64,000 nt of DNA from Novosphingobium sp. ST904 (GCF_001298105.1 NZ_LGJH01000154.1:1-64000), one strand, 5' to 3'. Positions 41,170-51,256 are shown, counted from the first letter of the stretch. Translations and numbers: made by a program. Notes: a model not told the origin generated them from the sequence alone.

Positions 41170-42749
41170 ATGGAAAATTCGGGTATTCTGATGAGCAGCG
41201 CGATTGTCGAGGAACAAGTGGTTTCTGCCCTGGTGAAGGCACTGGGAGCCGATGCCGTGATCCATGAGGGCGAGGCGCTCGCCTACTTCTCGAACGACGT
41301 CTATCGCGGCGGGGCCGCGCCCAAGGCGGTTGTCCGCCCGGCCGATGTGAAAGCGCTTCAGGAGGCCGTGCGCATCTGTGCGGCGGCCGGGGTCGCCATG
41401 GTCCCGCGCGGCGGCGGTGCATCCTATACCGACGCCTATCTCCTGCCCGAGGGCGGTCACGTCCTGATCGACACCGGCGCGCTCGACACGATCGAGATCG
41501 ACGAACGCAACGCCGTCGTCACGGTCGGCGCGGGGGTCACGTGGATGGCGCTCAAGGCCGCGCTTGACGCCAAGGGCCTGCGCACGCCGTTCTGGGGGCC
41601 GTTTTCCGGCATCGCCGCCACCGTGGGCGGCAGCATGAGCCAGAACACGCTGAGCCACGGCAGCACCGCGCACGGCATCTCGGCACAGTCGGTCCTGTCG
41701 ATGGACGTGGTGCTGGCGAGCGGGGAAATGCTCTCGACCAGCGCCAGTTCGGCCATGCGCTTCTACGGGCCGGACCTCACCGGCCTGTTCACGGGCGACT
41801 GCGGGATTTTCGGCATCAAGGCACGCATTCGCCTGCCGCTGCTGCCGGTCCTGCCGCATTTCGAATGCCTGAGCTTCGCGTTCGAAAGCTTCGCGGACTA
41901 TCACGCCGCCTCGCGCGAGCGGCCATGGCGCGGCTGGACGATTCCCACTTCGGCCTCGACCTTGCCCTGTCGCAAGGGCAGATCGGCCGCCAGGAAGGCA
42001 TGGGCGCGCGCCTGAAGATCGCCGCCGAGGTGATGCGCAAGGCGCCGGACAAGATGAAGGGCCTTGCCCAGCTCGTCCGCATGGCGCTGGCGGGCGAGAA
42101 CCCGATGCGCGCGGGCGCCTACATGTGCCACTTCATCATCGAGGGGTTCGATGCCGACGAGGCGGCGCACAAGGCCAGGATCCTGCGCCGGATGCTGGCC
42201 CGGCACGGCCGCGAGATCGCCAACTCGATCCCGACTTTCGTCCACTCGGTGCCCTTCGCGCCGCTGTTCAACGTGCTCGGCCCCGGCGGCGAGCGCTGGG
42301 TGCCGATCCACGGCGTGCTCGCCCACGACCAGGCCGTGCCGTTCGACGCCGCGTTCAAGAACCTGATCGCCGGTCGCAAGGCGGAAATGGACCGTCTCGG
42401 CGTCTGGACCGGCACGATGTTCTCCCCGGTCGGCGCCACCGGCTTCCTTTACGAAGTGGCGCTTTACTGGCCGGATGACCGCACCGCCTATCACCGCACG
42501 GTATTGGGCGCGGAATACCTGTCCCAGCAGCCGCAGTTCCCCGCCAACGCGGAATCGCGCGCCTATGCGGACGATCTCAAGCAGGCGATCGTCGCGCTGA
42601 TGCAGGAATACGGCGCCGGGCACTTCCAGCTCGGCCGGGCCTATCCCTACCGCCAGCGGCTGTCTCCCCAGGCGCTCTCCCTACTGGGCGCGGTAAAGCG
42701 GGAACTCGATCCGAAGGGACTGATGAACCCCGGCGCGCTCGGGCTCTGA
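41170..42749 (+). CDS. FAD-binding oxidoreductase (GlcD/D-lactate dehydrogenase-like), frameshifted
   Basis: About 527 residues, soluble PCMH/VAO-type FAD fold. VVRPADVKALQEAVRICAAA, VPRGGGASYTDAYLLP, GPFSGIAATVGGSMSQN and FTGDCGIFGIKARIRLPLLP form the FAD-binding domain; the C-terminal cap ends with GRAYPYRQRLSPQALSLLGA. One base is missing near 41922; joining gives AAMARLDDSHFGLDL. ATG 41191 is an alternative start. Family members oxidise 2-hydroxy acids or phenols and pass electrons to quinones or cytochromes; a class I cytochrome c gene lies about 1 kb away on the other strand. Confidence 0.83.
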
Positions 42750-42765
42750 AACCGCCGAAACCCAC

Positions 42766-42800
42766 AAAAAACGCCCCGGAAACGAATTCCGGGCGTTTTT
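42766..42800. terminator. Bidirectional hairpin terminator with one bulged base
   Basis: AAAAACGCCCCGGAA and TTCCGGGCGTTTTT pair around the loop ACGAA-like centre, with a single unpaired C because one arm has four C and the other three G. A and T runs flank both arms, so it can serve the flavoprotein gene and the convergent hydrolase. The unpaired base fits the missing-base pattern seen elsewhere. Confidence 0.85.
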
Positions 42801-42821
42801 CAACGAGAATGGCGAAGAGCC

Positions 42822-43746
42822 TCAGCGCTTCATGAGGCGCGCCGGCAGGGCTTCCGTCACCAGCCTGTCGAGACGGCGGCGCGCCCTTGCGCTTCCCCCG
42901 CCGAAGCCTTCGAGGAACAGCGCGGCACGCTCGACCGCCAGCTTCAGGGCCGCCAGTTGCGGCGGTCCCGGCTGCGAGAAATCGCAGATAGCGCCGCCGA
43001 AGTAGTGGTTGGCCCCTTCGAGCACGAGGCCATAGCGATCACCCCCCACAGCAGCGGCAGTGAACGGCGCGAGGTGGCCCTTCCAGCCATCGGCGGCCAT
43101 CCCCGGCATCAGGTCAAGCGTACCCGTCTGGACCAGCGCGGGCACCGACAGCGCGCCGTAGCCCGCCTCGGTCACGAGGACAGGGATCGGCGGCGGAGGC
43201 GAGAAGGCGATCACCGCCCTTGCAAGGCGCGGCACCAGCGGCGCTTGCAGCCCTTCCGGCAGGACCGGCTGCGCACCGCCCAGCATCGTCGCGACGAGGC
43301 CGCCATAGGAATGGCCCGCCGCCACGAACGGCGCATCGCCGATATGGGAAACGAGCGCGCGCATATCCTCGATACGCGCCTTCCAGCTTGCAAGTCCCTG
43401 GTACTGCGCGGTTTGCGGGTGCTCGCGCGAATCCACGTGAAGCGGTGCGAGCACCCGCCACCCTGCTGCGACCCAGGGCCCTATGATCGGATCGTAGTAT
43501 GCAGGGGCCGATCCCGCCCCGTGCGAGAACAGGATCACCCGCGCGGGCTGCCCTGCGGCCGCCATTCGGTGATGGAAACCGCGCGGCCTTCCGGCGTCTT
43601 CAGCTCGATGACCGCAGGCTGCGGCATCGGCTTTGGCGGGGAGGCGCCAGCGCGCGTCCGGCCACGGCCAGTCCCGCCGCCGCGACGGAACCGGCCAGCA
43701 GCGACCGGCGCGATACCGCAAGGCCCGTCTCCACGATCCGCGTCAC
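42822..43746 (-). CDS. Alpha/beta hydrolase, Tat signal, two frameshifts
   Basis: About 308 residues. The GTG at 43746 lies two bases after the cytochrome stop and starts VTRIVETGLAVSRRSLLAGS, a twin-arginine signal. After repair near 43642 the linker runs into PKPMPQPAVIELKTPEGR; after repair near 43552 it runs into ARVILFSHGAGSAPAYYDPI. The elbow AAGHSYGGLVATML gives a Ser nucleophile. The form resembles dienelactone-hydrolase or lipase-like proteins exported to the periplasm. It is probably co-transcribed with the cytochrome c gene. Confidence 0.8.
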
Positions 43747-43748
43747 GT

Positions 43749-44150
43749 TCAGGGCGCCGGCTTCTTGAGGTAGGCGATCACGGCCTTGCGGTCTTCCGGC
43801 TTGGGAAGCCCGGCGAAGACCATCGAGGTGCCGGGAACCACGCTGGCCGGACGGGTCAGCCACTTGTCGAGCGTGGCATCGTTCCAGGTCACGCCGGACT
43901 TGGTCATGGCTGCCGAATAGCGGAAGCCCTTCACCGTGCCGGATTTCTTGCCGACCACGCCCGACAGATTCGGTCCCACCTTGTTCGCACCTCCGGCATT
44001 CACCGTGTGGCAGGCCATGCAGCGCATGAAGATGCGCTTGCCTGCCGCGGCGTCAGTCGCCGGCGGCGCGGCCGAAACGCTTGCCGGAATCGCCGCCATG
44101 GCAGCGAAGGCGGCCGCGGCCAGTGCCGGAAGGATGATCTGTCTGGTCAT
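43749..44150 (-). CDS. Class I cytochrome c
   Basis: 133 residues with a signal peptide ending at SVSAAP. The single heme motif is CMACH in FMRCMACHTVNAGG, NKVGPNLSGVVGKKSG matches the c2/mitochondrial-type body, and the axial Met is in GTSMVFAGLP, with VIAYLKK at the C-terminal helix. It is a soluble periplasmic electron carrier. Neighbours are the Tat-exported hydrolase and, on the other strand, a GlcD-like flavoprotein, for which it could be an electron acceptor, although that flavoprotein has no visible export signal. Confidence 0.92.
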   Translation of the reverse strand: MTRQIILPALAAAAFAAMAAIPASVSAAPPATDAAAGKRIFMRCMACHTVNAGGANKVGPNLSGVVGKKSGTVKGFRYSAAMTKSGVTWNDATLDKWLTRPASVVPGTSMVFAGLPKPEDRKAVIAYLKKPAP

Positions 44151-44339
44151 GTCTAACTGCCTACCCTTTGGAATGCGTCATTATCGCTCCGGCCGGGATG
44201 CCCGGACGCCTTCTCTGCTTGGAAGGCTGCCCATCGGGTCCGCCGGGGCCCGTTCTTTCCAGTCATCCTCCAACCTAGGACGTAAACGCGAACTCTGCCC
44301 GATACGCAGCGCCGACTATCCGCCTTGCGGACAGGCCGT
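44151..44339. other. Short intergenic region
   Basis: 189 bases between the DUF3089 gene end and the cytochrome c start, both on the minus strand. No supported gene, hairpin or operator is seen; the cytochrome promoter probably lies here. Confidence 0.35.
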
Positions 44340-45454
44340 TCAGCGATGCGCCTTGAGCCAGGCCGAGGCGCGCAGGGCCGCATTGGCGCGGATGTCCGCA
44401 TAGAACAGCGCGAAATCGTAATAGTGAAGGCTTCCGCCCGCCATCGGCCTCACATCGAGCCCCGGCGCCGGATAGGTCACGGCAAGCCCCTGCTCGCACC
44501 GCACGGCCACCGCGCCGGGTCGCAGCGGCTTCATCGCGCCGAAACCGGGCTGCCCGGAACCGCGCCGCGTGCCTGCGCCGAAAGCGCGGCGGGGCGGGAC
44601 CGGTCGAAAGTCACCGGGTTGATGCAGAGCGGGCGCTTGCCGGGAACGTCGCCATATCTGTCGACGAAGGCCTTTTCGTAAGCGGCGACGATGGGCGCAA
44701 GGTTGGCGCCAGCCTCAACCGCATTCCATTGCAGCGCGCATCCGGTCTGCGCGGGCCTGTCGCAAACGGGGACATGCCTGTACCGCAGGCCGAACTCGCC
44801 TTCGGAAAGATTGATGCCCACGATGTAGGCCGCCACCATGCGCTGCTGCAGCGGCGTGCCGTCGATCCGCCGTTCCAGCAGGTCGGCGATGTGCTTGGCG
44901 CCCTGGCTGTGTCCGGCGATGATGAAGGGCCGACCATCGCCGACATGGGCGAGGAACCAGTCGAACGCGCGCTCCACGTCGGAATAGGCAAGCGCAAAGG
45001 CGGCATCCCGGTGCGCGGGGTCCATCAGCGCCTTGTAGCTGGCCGCCCGGTATCGCGGCGCCCAGATCCGGCAGCAGGCCCCGAACGCGCTGGCTTGCCG
45101 GGCCACCGCGCTCTCGTCCGTCCAGGTGCTGGCGGCGACGTCGGCAGGGTCCTGGTTCCACGCGGTCTGGCTGCGGAAGGTGGTGGGATGGACATAGAAC
45201 ACATCCACCCCCGGAGCCTGCGCGACCGGCGCGGCGCCCTCGGGCAAGGCCGCCGCCGGGCCGGGACCGGCAGGGCCGGCGGCCCAGTTCCCGGCGACAG
45301 CGTAATCGGGTGCGGGCGGCGCGAGCGCGGCGATGTCATCCTGCGGTGCGGCGCGGACCGGACCGGACCAGCACAGCAGCACCGATATGAGGCCTGCTGC
45401 GGATCTTGCCGCCGACCGTGCCCTCAGCCGGGCAGCGCGGCCGCGCTCACGCAT
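44340..45454 (-). CDS. DUF3089-type lipase-like alpha/beta hydrolase, frameshifted
   Basis: About 371 residues with a basic N-terminus and hydrophobic stretch (AAGLISVLLCWSGPVRA) that works as a signal peptide. VDVFYVHPTTF, FIIAGHSQGAKHIADLLERR with the Ser nucleophile, and SLHYYDFALFYADIR near the C-terminus with the catalytic His fit the DUF3089 family. One G is missing near 44550; without it the last 70 residues are lost. ATG 45454 overlaps the stop of the upstream GPH gene, so the two are coupled. Substrate unknown. Confidence 0.82.
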
Positions 45455-46907
45455 CGGCGGGCAGCCGGTAGCGCGAGAACACAAGGAGGCTGACGAGCTG
45501 GGTCCCAGCCGGGATCAGGCTGTAGAGCAGGACGATGCCGGTGATCGCATGGGGCGTCTGCGTCACCGCTCCGCCGGTAGAGGATACGAAGCCGAACGCA
45601 CTCATCACAAGGCCCGCGACGACCGGGCCGAGCGCAAAGGAGAGCTTTTCCATGGCCGAGAACAGTCCGGCGAAGACGCCTTCGTTGGCAATGCCCTTGC
45701 GGCGGCGTTCGTAATCGATCGTATCGGTGAGCATCGAGAGCGAGAGCATGACGAACGCCGAGTTCACTACGCCGATCACCGCGCCGCGCACCAGCACCAG
45801 AACGTGCTGCGTGCCCAGCGCGCCCACGCCGGGAATGTTCACCAGCACATCGGTGGCCGGGTGGACGAAGAACCAGGTTACCGTCACCATCGCCCATGCG
45901 GCGGAGGCGATGACGTAAGTGCGCTCCTTGCCCCAGCGGCGCGAAAGCGCGAGCCAGAGCGGCTGCGCGAGAATACCCGCGATCGCCATGACGAGGATGA
46001 ACAGCGGCACGATCCAGATCGCCTGGATCGCATAGAGATAGATGAAGCCGATCACGGTATAGCCCGAAGCCTGCCCGATGTTCTGGATCAGGCAGGTTGC
46101 CAGCAGCACCAGATAGGGCCGGTTGCCCTTGATCGCGCCAAGCTGGCTCAAGAGGCTGCCCGGCGCGGCATCGTCGCGGATCATCGGCACGCGGGCGAGG
46201 CCCAGCGCGGTCACCAGCATCGTGCCGAGGCACACTGCGCCCAGCACCAGTGCCATCACCGTCCAGCCATGCGCGCCGCCGCCCAGCGCATAGATCAGCG
46301 GCTGCGCCACGCCCACGCCCACCAGCACGCCCAGCGTCGAGAAGACCATGCGCCAGACCATGATGCGCGTGCGTTCGTGCGGATCGTGCGACAGCGCCGC
46401 CGCAATCGCGAGATAGGGCACGGAGAACATCGAGAAGGCGGTGGAGGCGAGGAAAAACAGGAAGCAGGTGATCGCCGCCGAAAGCAGCGGGCTGGAACTC
46501 TCGGTCAGCGTGAACAGCGCCACGAAGCCGAGGCTGGTGAGAACCGCTCCCGCGACGAGGAAGGGCGCGCGCCCGTGCTTTCCGCGCAGCCGGTCGGACC
46601 AGGCGCCGACCAGCGGATCGCAGACGATCAACCAGAGCTTGGGGATGAGCACGACCAGCCCCGCCAGCCAGGCCTCTACGCCGAGCATGGTGGTGAGGAA
46701 CAGCGGCAGCAGTACCGCGGGGGTATCGCGGAAGATCTGCGCCCCGAGCTGGCCGGTGCCATAGCGCAGGAGGACGGAGGTGCCGACCCTGTCGTCATGC
46801 CCCGCCGGTGGCTGCGGGAGGATTGTCTGCTCGACATGGTGGGCATGCGCTTCCCGAATCTTGTTTTGGTGCACTGCAACATGCGACGGAGCGCCCGCTC
46901 CGTCCAT
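45447..46907 (-). CDS. MFS transporter, GPH type
   Basis: About 486 residues from ATG 46907 (a longer start at 46946 is possible); the first 40 residues look non-conserved. LIPKLWLIVCDPLVGAWSDR, HGRAPFLVAGAVLTSLGF and SHDPHERTRIMVWRMVFSTL are GPH signatures, with 12 membrane segments. It diverges from the GH3 gene at 47079 and its stop overlaps the DUF3089 gene. Next to a periplasmic beta-glycosidase it may import the product of that enzyme. Confidence 0.85.
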   Translation of the reverse strand: MDGAGAPSHVAVHQNKIREAHAHHVEQTILPQPPAGHDDRVGTSVLLRYGTGQLGAQIFRDTPAVLLPLFLTTMLGVEAWLAGLVVLIPKLWLIVCDPLVGAWSDRLRGKHGRAPFLVAGAVLTSLGFVALFTLTESSSPLLSAAITCFLFFLASTAFSMFSVPYLAIAAALSHDPHERTRIMVWRMVFSTLGVLVGVGVAQPLIYALGGGAHGWTVMALVLGAVCLGTMLVTALGLARVPMIRDDAAPGSLLSQLGAIKGNRPYLVLLATCLIQNIGQASGYTVIGFIYLYAIQAIWIVPLFILVMAIAGILAQPLWLALSRRWGKERTYVIASAAWAMVTVTWFFVHPATDVLVNIPGVGALGTQHVLVLVRGAVIGVVNSAFVMLSLSMLTDTIDYERRRKGIANEGVFAGLFSAMEKLSFALGPVVAGLVMSAFGFVSSTGGAVTQTPHAITGIVLLYSLIPAGTQLVSLLVFSRYRLPADA

Positions 46908-47078
46908 GGGATATTCATGCCATTGACCTTTGCCGCATCGCGGCAATTGCGCGGTTTATCCACCAGACGGACGTGGCGGTCCGCTGCGTGGACACCCTTC
47001 GGCAGCGATCCATGGTGGCCGCGAAGCCCCGAGACCCGAATTTCGGGGCGATCCTCCCTCTCCTGGAGACCTTCCGCA
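46908..47078. promoter_or_regulatory. Divergent region, GPH symporter / GH3
   Basis: 171 bases between divergent starts. GGAG at about 47065-47068 is a ribosome-binding site for the GH3 gene. No clear promoter hexamers or operator are seen. Confidence 0.3.
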
Positions 47079-49292
47079 ATGATTTCCCGCCTGCTCGCCT
47101 GCACAGCCGTTTCACTGGTTATCGCCGCGCCCGCGCCCGCAGCCGAACGCGACAGCCGCGCCATCGACCTTGCGGCCGCACAGAAGCGCGCGGGCGAAAC
47201 GGTTTCCCGCATGTCCGCGCAGGAAAAGGTGGTCATCACTCACGGCATCATGCCCCTGCCCGGCGGCGGCCCGAAAGTGGAGATCCCGGCCGAAGCGATC
47301 ATCGGCGCGGGCTACATTCCCGGCGTTGCCCGGCTCGGCATTCCGCACTTGCGGGAAACCGATGCCAGCCTCGGCGTGAGCTGGGTGATGGGCGCGCGCA
47401 AGGACTGGTCCACCGCCCTGCCCTCGGCCGTGGCGCAGGCGGCAAGCTGGAACCCCGCACTGGTCGAGCGCGGCGGCGCGATGATCGGCTCGGAAGCGCG
47501 GGCCAAGGGCTTCAACGTCCTTCTTGCAGGCGGCGTGAACCTGGCCCGCGATCCGCGCAACGGGCGGACTTTCGAATACTTCTCGGAAGACCCGCTGCTG
47601 TCCGGCGTGCTGGCGGGCGCGGCGATCCGGGGCGTGCAATCCAACCATATCATCTCCACCATCAAGCACTTCGCGCTCAACGGGCAGGAAACCGGCCGCA
47701 AGTACGTGGACGTGAAGATCGCGCCCGCCGCCGCCCATGAAAGCGACCTGCTGGCCTTCCAGATCGGCATCGAGCAGGGCCAGCCGGGCTCGGTCATGTG
47801 CGCCTACAACCGCGTTCACGGGGCGCAGGCCTGCTCCAGCGACTGGCTGCTCAACAAGGTGCTCAAGCAGGAATGGGGCTACAAGGGCTTCGTCATGTCG
47901 GACTGGGGAGCCGTGCCCTCGATCGACGCGGCGATGAACGGGCTTGACCAGCAATCGGGCGACCAGCTCGATCCGGGCGTGTTCTTCGGCGCGAAGCTGG
48001 CCGAAAAGGCCGCGTCCGATCCGGCATGGGCCGCCCGGCTCGATGACATGAACACCCGTATCCTGACCGCCGTCTATGCCGCCGGGCTGGACAGCCATCC
48101 CGCAGAGCCCGGCGGCGTGATAGACTGGCCCGCCCATGCCGCTATTGCCGAGGAGGTCGCCAAGCAGGGCATCGTCCTGCTGAAAAACGAAGGCCATGTG
48201 CTGCCGCTGGCCAGTACCGCGAAGTCCATCGCGGTCATCGGCGGGTATGCCGACGGCGGCGTACTTTCGGGCGCCGGGTCGAGCCAGGTCATGGGCGAAG
48301 GCGGGCCTGCGGTGAAGCTGCCGGTGGCAGGGTCGGGCGTATGGGCCGGGTTCATCTCGGAATCCTACCACCGCTCCAGCCCGATGGCGGCGATCAAGGC
48401 GCAGGCGCCGGGCGCCGCCGTGCTCTACCGCCAGGGTCAGTACATCAAGGACGCGGCCGAACTGGCCGCGCGTTCGGAAGTGGCCATCGTCTTCGCCACC
48501 CAGTGGATGACCGAAGGGCTGGACGTGCCGGACCTGTCGCTGCCGCGCGGACAGGATGCGCTGATCGAGGCAGTTGCCGCCGCCAATCCGAATACCATCG
48601 TCGTGCTCGAAACCGGAGGCCCGGTGAAGATGCCCTGGCTGGGCAAGGTCAGGGGCGTGATCGAGGCGTGGTATCCCGGCGCGCGCGGCGGCGAGGCAAT
48701 CGCTTCGGTGCTGTTCGGCGAAACCAACCCCTCGGGCCGCCTGCCGATCACTTTCCCGGCCGACGAGAGCCAGCTTCCCCGCCCCCGCCTGGACGGGAGC
48801 GACTGGGTGGAGCCGGACTTCGGCGGCAATCCGAAGGGAGGCAAGGACAAGCTGCCCGCAGACTACGACATCGAAGGTTCGGACCTCGGCTATCGCTGGT
48901 TCGCCCGCACAGCGGTCCGGCCGCTGTTCCCCTTCGGCCACGGGCTCAGCTACACCGCGTTCGCGCAAGGCAAGCCGGTGATCAAGGGTTCCGCCGCGCG
49001 CGTCACCGTGACCAACACCGGCGCGCGGGCAGGTGCGGACGTGGTACAGCTCTACCTGACCGACCGGGCAGGAGAGACGAAACGCCGTCTCGTCGGCTTC
49101 GGCCGCGTGGAACTGGCGCCGGGCGCCTCGGGCGAAGTGGCGATGACGATCGACCCGCGCCTGCTGGCGGACTGGAAGGATGGAAGCTGGACGATCCCGG
49201 CGGGCCGTTACGCTTTCGCGGTGGGCACCGATGCCGAGCATCTGGGCGCGCCGGTGACCGTGACGATGAAAGCGCGCCGCTGGAAGGACTGA
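47079..49292 (+). CDS. GH3 beta-glycosidase, secreted
   Basis: 737 residues with a signal peptide ending at PAPAAE. Barrel motifs are VARLGIPHLRETDASLGVS, ARDPRNGRTFEYFSEDPLLS, the KHF in TIKHFALNGQE and the nucleophile Asp275 in GFVMSDWGA. The second domain contains GIVLLKNEGHVLPL and PFGHGLSYTAF, and a fibronectin-III-like domain ends the protein. This is the common beta-glucosidase/xylosidase GH3 architecture, different from the ExoP-like GH3 at 12968. It is preceded by GGAG and followed by a strong terminator. Confidence 0.92.
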   Translation: MISRLLACTAVSLVIAAPAPAAERDSRAIDLAAAQKRAGETVSRMSAQEKVVITHGIMPLPGGGPKVEIPAEAIIGAGYIPGVARLGIPHLRETDASLGVSWVMGARKDWSTALPSAVAQAASWNPALVERGGAMIGSEARAKGFNVLLAGGVNLARDPRNGRTFEYFSEDPLLSGVLAGAAIRGVQSNHIISTIKHFALNGQETGRKYVDVKIAPAAAHESDLLAFQIGIEQGQPGSVMCAYNRVHGAQACSSDWLLNKVLKQEWGYKGFVMSDWGAVPSIDAAMNGLDQQSGDQLDPGVFFGAKLAEKAASDPAWAARLDDMNTRILTAVYAAGLDSHPAEPGGVIDWPAHAAIAEEVAKQGIVLLKNEGHVLPLASTAKSIAVIGGYADGGVLSGAGSSQVMGEGGPAVKLPVAGSGVWAGFISESYHRSSPMAAIKAQAPGAAVLYRQGQYIKDAAELAARSEVAIVFATQWMTEGLDVPDLSLPRGQDALIEAVAAANPNTIVVLETGGPVKMPWLGKVRGVIEAWYPGARGGEAIASVLFGETNPSGRLPITFPADESQLPRPRLDGSDWVEPDFGGNPKGGKDKLPADYDIEGSDLGYRWFARTAVRPLFPFGHGLSYTAFAQGKPVIKGSAARVTVTNTGARAGADVVQLYLTDRAGETKRRLVGFGRVELAPGASGEVAMTIDPRLLADWKDGSWTIPAGRYAFAVGTDAEHLGAPVTVTMKARRWKD

Positions 49293-49297
49293 AGCCA

Positions 49298-49342
49298 GAA
49301 GGCAGGCCCGGGCGCGCAAAAGGCGCGCCCGGGCCTGCCTTC
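49298..49342. terminator. Very strong bidirectional hairpin
   Basis: A perfect 20-bp GC-rich inverted repeat, arms 49298-49317 and 49323-49342, with a five-base loop. It separates the GH3 gene from the convergent esterase and overlaps the esterase stop codon by two bases. There is no T run, so it may act as a convergent-transcript hairpin rather than a classical terminator. Confidence 0.75.
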
Positions 49343-50561
49343 AGCGGAACAGGCGCGGCGCGAAATCGGCGAGATAGCGCCGCCAGTTCACCCATTCGTG
49401 GCCGCCGCCGGTTTCGTGATAGACGTGCGCGATGTGGTAGCGATCGAACAGCGCGCGCGTGGGCGCGACCGTCTCGTGAAGGAAATCCTCCCTGCCCATC
49501 GCGAAGTAGACGAGCTTCAGTTCCTTCGCGCTGCGCTTCAGTTCGGCATCGTATTTCGCGGCATACGTCTCCACGCCGTTGAAGGCGTTGCCCTTGCTCA
49601 GCCCCATCGAGAATATGCCGATCCAGCGGAACTGGTCCGGGTGCGTTAGCCCGTTTCGCAGGGTATGCGATCCGCCCATAGACAGCCCCGCCATGGCCCG
49701 TGCCTCTGGCCGGGCGTCGCTGCGGTAAGCGGCATCGACATAGGGGATCAGGTCGCCGATCAGGTCGGCGCCGAAATCGGGGTTGTCGAGCGTCATCACC
49801 CCTTCGCGCAGCGGGGTGTGGCCGTCCGGCATGACGACGATCATCGGCACGACTTTTCCGGCGGCGATCAGGTTGTCCAGGATGGCATTGGCCCGGCCCA
49901 CGCTGGTCCAGCTGTCGTCACTGTCTCCCGCGCCGTGCACGAGATAGAGCACCGGATACTTGCGGCCGTCCTTCATATAGCCGGGCGGCGTATAGACATG
50001 GGCGCGGCGGGCGATGCCGAGCGATTTCGACCAGTATTCGATCGTCGATACCGCGCCATGCGCGACTTGCGGGTTCCACGTCTGGAAATCGCCTTCGGGG
50101 CCGCGCACCTCGAATGTCGAATTGATGCCCTTGAGCTCCTCGGAGAAAGTCTTGCCGAGCGGATCCACGGTCTTCACCCCGTCCACGCGGAAGGCGAAGC
50201 GGTAAGTGTCCGCCGGCACCGGGCGGGCGGTGGTGACGGTCCAGAGACCGGTCGCGTCCTTCGCCATGGCAAGGCCCTGCGGCGTACCGGCGGGGAAGCC
50301 CATGGGAATGACCGTGGCGATATCGGTGCTGGTCAGCAGCACTTCCGATGCGTTCGGCGCGCAGAGGCGGAAGGTCACGCGCCGGTCGGGAAGCTGCTCC
50401 ACCGACTTGTAGGGCGCGGGGCCGGAATAGAACGGGGGCATCACGCAAGTGGAGGGATCGAGCTTGGGCGACTGCATCTGCGCCGTCGCCGGCAGCGCCG
50501 CCGCGATGGCGGATACGGCCGCCAGCAGCGCGGCGGAGGAGACTATCTTGCGGCGAACCAT
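49341..50561 (-). CDS. CE1/enterochelin-esterase-like esterase with N-terminal E-set domain
   Basis: 406 residues with a signal peptide ending at ALPATAQ. The N-terminal half (RVTFRLCAPNASEVLLTSTD) resembles the early-set/CBM48-like domain often fused to this esterase. The catalytic half has YLVHGAGDSDDSW, the nucleophile elbow AGLSMGGSHTL, Asp in GREDFLHE and His in GGGHEWVNWR. Relatives remove feruloyl or acetyl groups from xylan or sugar derivatives. It is the last gene of a leftward run behind a cupin and an LLM enzyme. Confidence 0.87.
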   Translation of the reverse strand: MVRRKIVSSAALLAAVSAIAAALPATAQMQSPKLDPSTCVMPPFYSGPAPYKSVEQLPDRRVTFRLCAPNASEVLLTSTDIATVIPMGFPAGTPQGLAMAKDATGLWTVTTARPVPADTYRFAFRVDGVKTVDPLGKTFSEELKGINSTFEVRGPEGDFQTWNPQVAHGAVSTIEYWSKSLGIARRAHVYTPPGYMKDGRKYPVLYLVHGAGDSDDSWTSVGRANAILDNLIAAGKVVPMIVVMPDGHTPLREGVMTLDNPDFGADLIGDLIPYVDAAYRSDARPEARAMAGLSMGGSHTLRNGLTHPDQFRWIGIFSMGLSKGNAFNGVETYAAKYDAELKRSAKELKLVYFAMGREDFLHETVAPTRALFDRYHIAHVYHETGGGHEWVNWRRYLADFAPRLFR

Positions 50562-50704
50562 GCAAAAAACCTTTCGCGAACGCAGCGAGCGCTGCTGCCG
50601 CGAAAGGTCGCTTCTGCCGGTGCCGGAACGAACGGCGCCATCGCGTCTATCCGACTGGCGGACCCACCCGCTCCGCACACCCCGCCATCACCGTGGGTGG
50701 CGGT

Positions 50705-51256
50705 TCACTTGCGCGCTTCGCCCTGCTTTCCCAGCCGCGCCGCCACGCACTGGTCGGCGGGCATGCCATCGGGGCAGCTCTCGGCCTTGGGCACGAGCGC
50801 GCTGTCCTTCGGCAATCGGACGGTGAGGATGCGCACGGGCTCGGTGCCGATCATGCGCGAGGTATGGCCACGCCCGGTCACGTCGTCCGCCAGAACGATG
50901 TCGCCCTTGGAAAGGATGTGCTTAGAACCGTCACCCAGCCCCACTTCGAGCTGGCCTGACAGGACGATCAGGAAACGCGGGGTGGAAACGCCGTGGAAAT
51001 CGATGAAACCGCCGGGCAGCGTATCGCCGATCTCGACATCGGTGGCGCGCAGGCGCGACTGCACCGAACGCCCGTCGCCCCCGCCGGTCAGCGGCAGGTC
51101 GATGATCTCGAGATGGGATTCGCCGTCCTCCCCGCCGTACATGTGCATCATGCGCATGGCCTTGCCGGTGGGAGAAAGCGGGGTGACGGGCGCCGGATCG
51201 GCCAGCGCGGGCGCCGCAAGCGCCAGCACGGCGGCGAACGGAACGAGCAGTTTCAT
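50705..51256 (-). CDS. Secreted cupin-domain protein (paralog 1)
   Basis: 183 residues with a signal peptide ending at APALA. The cupin core reads GGFIDFHGVSTPRFLIVLSG, VGLGDGSKHILSKGDIVLAD and DVTGRGHTSRMIGTEP, with His in the two conserved motifs. The C-terminus SCPDGMPADQCVAARLGK has two Cys that could form a disulfide. The same core occurs in the protein at 54605. Both are beside oxygenase genes (here an LLM enzyme). Enzyme or binding protein cannot be decided. Confidence 0.75.
   Translation of the reverse strand: MKLLVPFAAVLALAAPALADPAPVTPLSPTGKAMRMMHMYGGEDGESHLEIIDLPLTGGGDGRSVQSRLRATDVEIGDTLPGGFIDFHGVSTPRFLIVLSGQLEVGLGDGSKHILSKGDIVLADDVTGRGHTSRMIGTEPVRILTVRLPKDSALVPKAESCPDGMPADQCVAARLGKQGEARK

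Noticed and set aside
45333..47078. Long open frame running into the second GH3 gene from upstream
   Set aside because: The upstream 580 residues are antisense to the GPH symporter; the enzyme begins at 47079 with a ribosome-binding site and signal peptide.
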